This document shows, piece by piece, positions 6,197 to 6,967 of a stretch of 6,967 nt of DNA. The notes beneath the pieces were generated by a model. It did not search any database, had not been told where the DNA came from, and was given only the letters and a program-made list of their open reading frames with translations. The first letter of the stretch is position 1; the number at the start of each line of letters is the position of its first letter. The stretch comes from G039029935 sp039029935 (GTDB lineage Bacteria; Chloroflexota; Anaerolineae; Caldilineales; Caldilineaceae), in assembly GCA_039029935.1 (NCBI GenBank), contig JBCCFC010000726.1:1-6967 (forward strand), written 5' to 3'. The translations under genes and the position numbers were made by a program.

Positions 6197-6255
6197 AGCA
6201 CAATGTGGATTTGCATATGTCGATTCGCTGATTCGTTTACATATTTTTGTGCTAT
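6188..6255. promoter_or_regulatory. candidate operator / leader inverted repeats around the -10 box
   Basis: The -10 box is centred in a perfect odd palindrome TGCTAT-G-ATAGCA (6188-6200). In addition ATAGCACAA (6195-6203) is the exact reverse complement of TTGTGCTAT (6247-6255), 43 bp apart. The three GCTAT-type half-sites could bind a repressor at the start site and in the leader. Most of the upstream arm lies before the predicted start site, so an RNA hairpin is less likely than a DNA site. Confidence 0.4.
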
Positions 6256-6271
6256 TTGTTGTGATTAGAAG

Positions 6272-6277
6272 AAGGAG
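6272..6277 (+). promoter_or_regulatory. ribosome binding site AAGGAG for the DUF6817 gene
   Basis: AAGGAG lies 9 nt before ATG 6287 and fixes that start. It contrasts with the giant gene, which has no comparable site. Confidence 0.85.
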
Positions 6278-6286
6278 CTCAAAACC

Positions 6287-6826
6287 ATGCCAAACCGTTT
6301 CAAAACATTAACGAATTATATTATTGAACTGGGTGCAGATACGATTGCCCATTCAAACAAGACATATCTGGCACACAACATCGGTGTGTACAATGATATG
6401 CGCAAGTGGACCGATGATCCGGCCATGAGCGAGGCTGGATTGTTTCACTCGATTTATGGGACAGAGGGCTTTCAACGCTTCCAACTGCCACTGGAACGAC
6501 GGGATGAACTCAGGTCTCTGATTGGTGAGCGCGCCGAAAAGTTAGCCTATTTACATTGCTTTATGCTGCGTGAGTCACTGGACGCCCAATTGACCCAAAA
6601 AGAGGGACCTTACCATATCACGAATCGCGAAACCAATGAGATAATGACGTTGACCAAGGAAGAATATGATGACTTGGTATGTCTACACCTTTGCAATTGG
6701 CTCGAGTTGGTTGAGCGTACCCGGAATTGGGATAAACGAAGAGGGGCCTATCGTCAGATGGCCGAACGATTGGGTGGGCAAATGTTGGCGTCGTATGATG
6801 AAGTCTTTGCCAGAGAACCTGTTTAG
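6287..6826 (+). CDS. DUF6817 family, HD-like protein of unknown function
   Basis: This is a 179-residue soluble protein with no signal peptide or membrane segment. It shows the pattern HSNKTYLAHNIGVYNDMRKW (22-41), then SEAGLFHSIYGTEGFQ (48-63) and a region IGERAEKLAYLHCFMLRE (79-96). I recognise this as the DUF6817 family, in which 'H...L..HL.GT...L..W' is followed by 'AGLFHSIYGTE'. H22, H30 and H54, and possibly D128/D129 or H134, are spaced like ligands of an HD-type metal site in an all-helical fold. A metal-dependent hydrolase role is possible but unproven. The gene has its own consensus promoter and a strong RBS, and its composition is more AT-rich than that of the giant gene. It is followed after 4 bp by the three-way-junction repeats. 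The start is well supported and the length appears complete. The family call is from memory of the motif. Confidence 0.85.
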   Translation: MPNRFKTLTNYIIELGADTIAHSNKTYLAHNIGVYNDMRKWTDDPAMSEAGLFHSIYGTEGFQRFQLPLERRDELRSLIGERAEKLAYLHCFMLRESLDAQLTQKEGPYHITNRETNEIMTLTKEEYDDLVCLHLCNWLELVERTRNWDKRRGAYRQMAERLGGQMLASYDEVFAREPV

Positions 6827-6830
6827 GGCA

Positions 6831-6886
6831 AAGGACAGTATCGCAGGTTGGCTACCTGCGTCACAGATAACCAATCTGTGTTACTG
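6831..6886. repeat. three-way-junction palindromic repeat, copy 1
   Basis: This 56-bp unit is identical to 6912-6967. It folds as an outer stem CAGTA/TACTG (6836-6840 with 6882-6886) enclosing two 7-bp hairpins: CGCAGGT/ACCTGCG (6842-6848 with 6854-6860, loop TGGCT) and CACAGAT/ATCTGTG (6862-6868 with 6874-6880, loop AACCA). A single T (6841, 6861, 6881) joins each pair of stems, so 51 nt form a tight symmetrical Y. It starts 5 bp after the stop codon of the DUF6817 gene and could also serve as that transcript's 3' end. Confidence 0.9.
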
Positions 6887-6911
6887 GTTTATCCTCGCCT
6901 ATGCAATCAAC

Positions 6912-6967
6912 AAGGACAGTATCGCAGGTTGGCTACCTGCGTCACAGATAACCAATCTGTGTTACTG
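6912..6967. repeat. three-way-junction palindromic repeat, copy 2 (reaches window edge)
   Basis: An exact 56-bp repeat of 6831-6886 at a period of 81 bp, separated from it by an unrelated 25-bp spacer (6887-6911). Outer stem 6917-6921/6963-6967, hairpins 6923-6941 and 6943-6961, single T at 6922, 6942 and 6962. Identity stops at the window end, so the true right border and any further copies cannot be seen. Confidence 0.9.

Noticed and set aside
6084..6311. 75-codon plus-strand frame across the intergenic region
   Set aside because: It starts with GTG inside the inverted repeat, overlaps the well-supported second gene in another frame, contains the promoter and has no RBS or domain.
6836..6886. 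tRNA-like cloverleaf
   Set aside because: It is only 51 nt with three stems, no anticodon arm, no T-loop motif and no CCA-type acceptor.
6831..6967. CRISPR array
   Set aside because: The two 56-bp repeats are longer than CRISPR repeats and contain two separate hairpins inside an outer stem. Only one spacer of 25 bp is visible and no cas gene is present.
6821..6967. integron attC sites
   Set aside because: The repeats lack the paired RYYYAAC/GTTRRRY core boxes at their ends, and the fold is a symmetrical Y rather than a single imperfect hairpin with extrahelical bases.

Overview
The window looks like chromosomal DNA from a Chloroflexota bacterium (filamentous Herpetosiphon/Ardenticatenia/Caldilinea-like lineages are the best guess). 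The evidence is one giant secreted protein carrying three features I associate with that phylum: a long Thr/Pro/Ala 'TPTPTATATAT' linker, a cysteine-studded dockerin-like module next to cohesin-like modules, and a C-terminus ending in FLPLVTR. This placement rests on family recognition, not on a search.

Layout. Positions 1-159 are non-coding and filled by four short perfect hairpins in a row. Positions 160-6051 (+) encode one 1963-residue exported multidomain protein. In order it has a signal peptide, a G8 domain, a right-handed parallel beta-helix with a GRYAAHFH motif (the CEMIP/TMEM2/fibrocystin-type core), a PKD domain, a beta-sandwich of unknown family, a cadherin-like/Big_9 repeat, a LamG-type jelly-roll, a 284-residue Thr-rich linker, cohesin-like 1, a dockerin-like module, cohesin-like 2 and the terminal FLPLVTR. 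Positions 6052-6286 are intergenic. They hold a large imperfect inverted repeat (6057-6156), then a near-consensus sigma70-type promoter (6168-6196) whose -10 box lies inside a palindrome. Positions 6287-6826 (+) encode a 179-residue soluble protein of the DUF6817 (HD-like) family. Positions 6831-6967 contain two identical 56-bp direct repeats. Each can fold into a compact three-way junction, and the second copy is cut by, or ends at, the window edge.

The two genes have no visible functional link. The second has its own promoter and is separated from the first by the inverted repeat, so they are probably separate transcription units. The large protein probably acts at or outside the cell surface on polysaccharide or glycoconjugate, with C-terminal modules for protein-protein attachment. 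The small protein is cytosolic and of unknown function.

The least explained features are the palindromic DNA filling all three intergenic stretches, above all the repeated three-way-junction element at the right end, and the combination of cohesin-like and dockerin-like modules in one polypeptide with a G8/beta-helix core.
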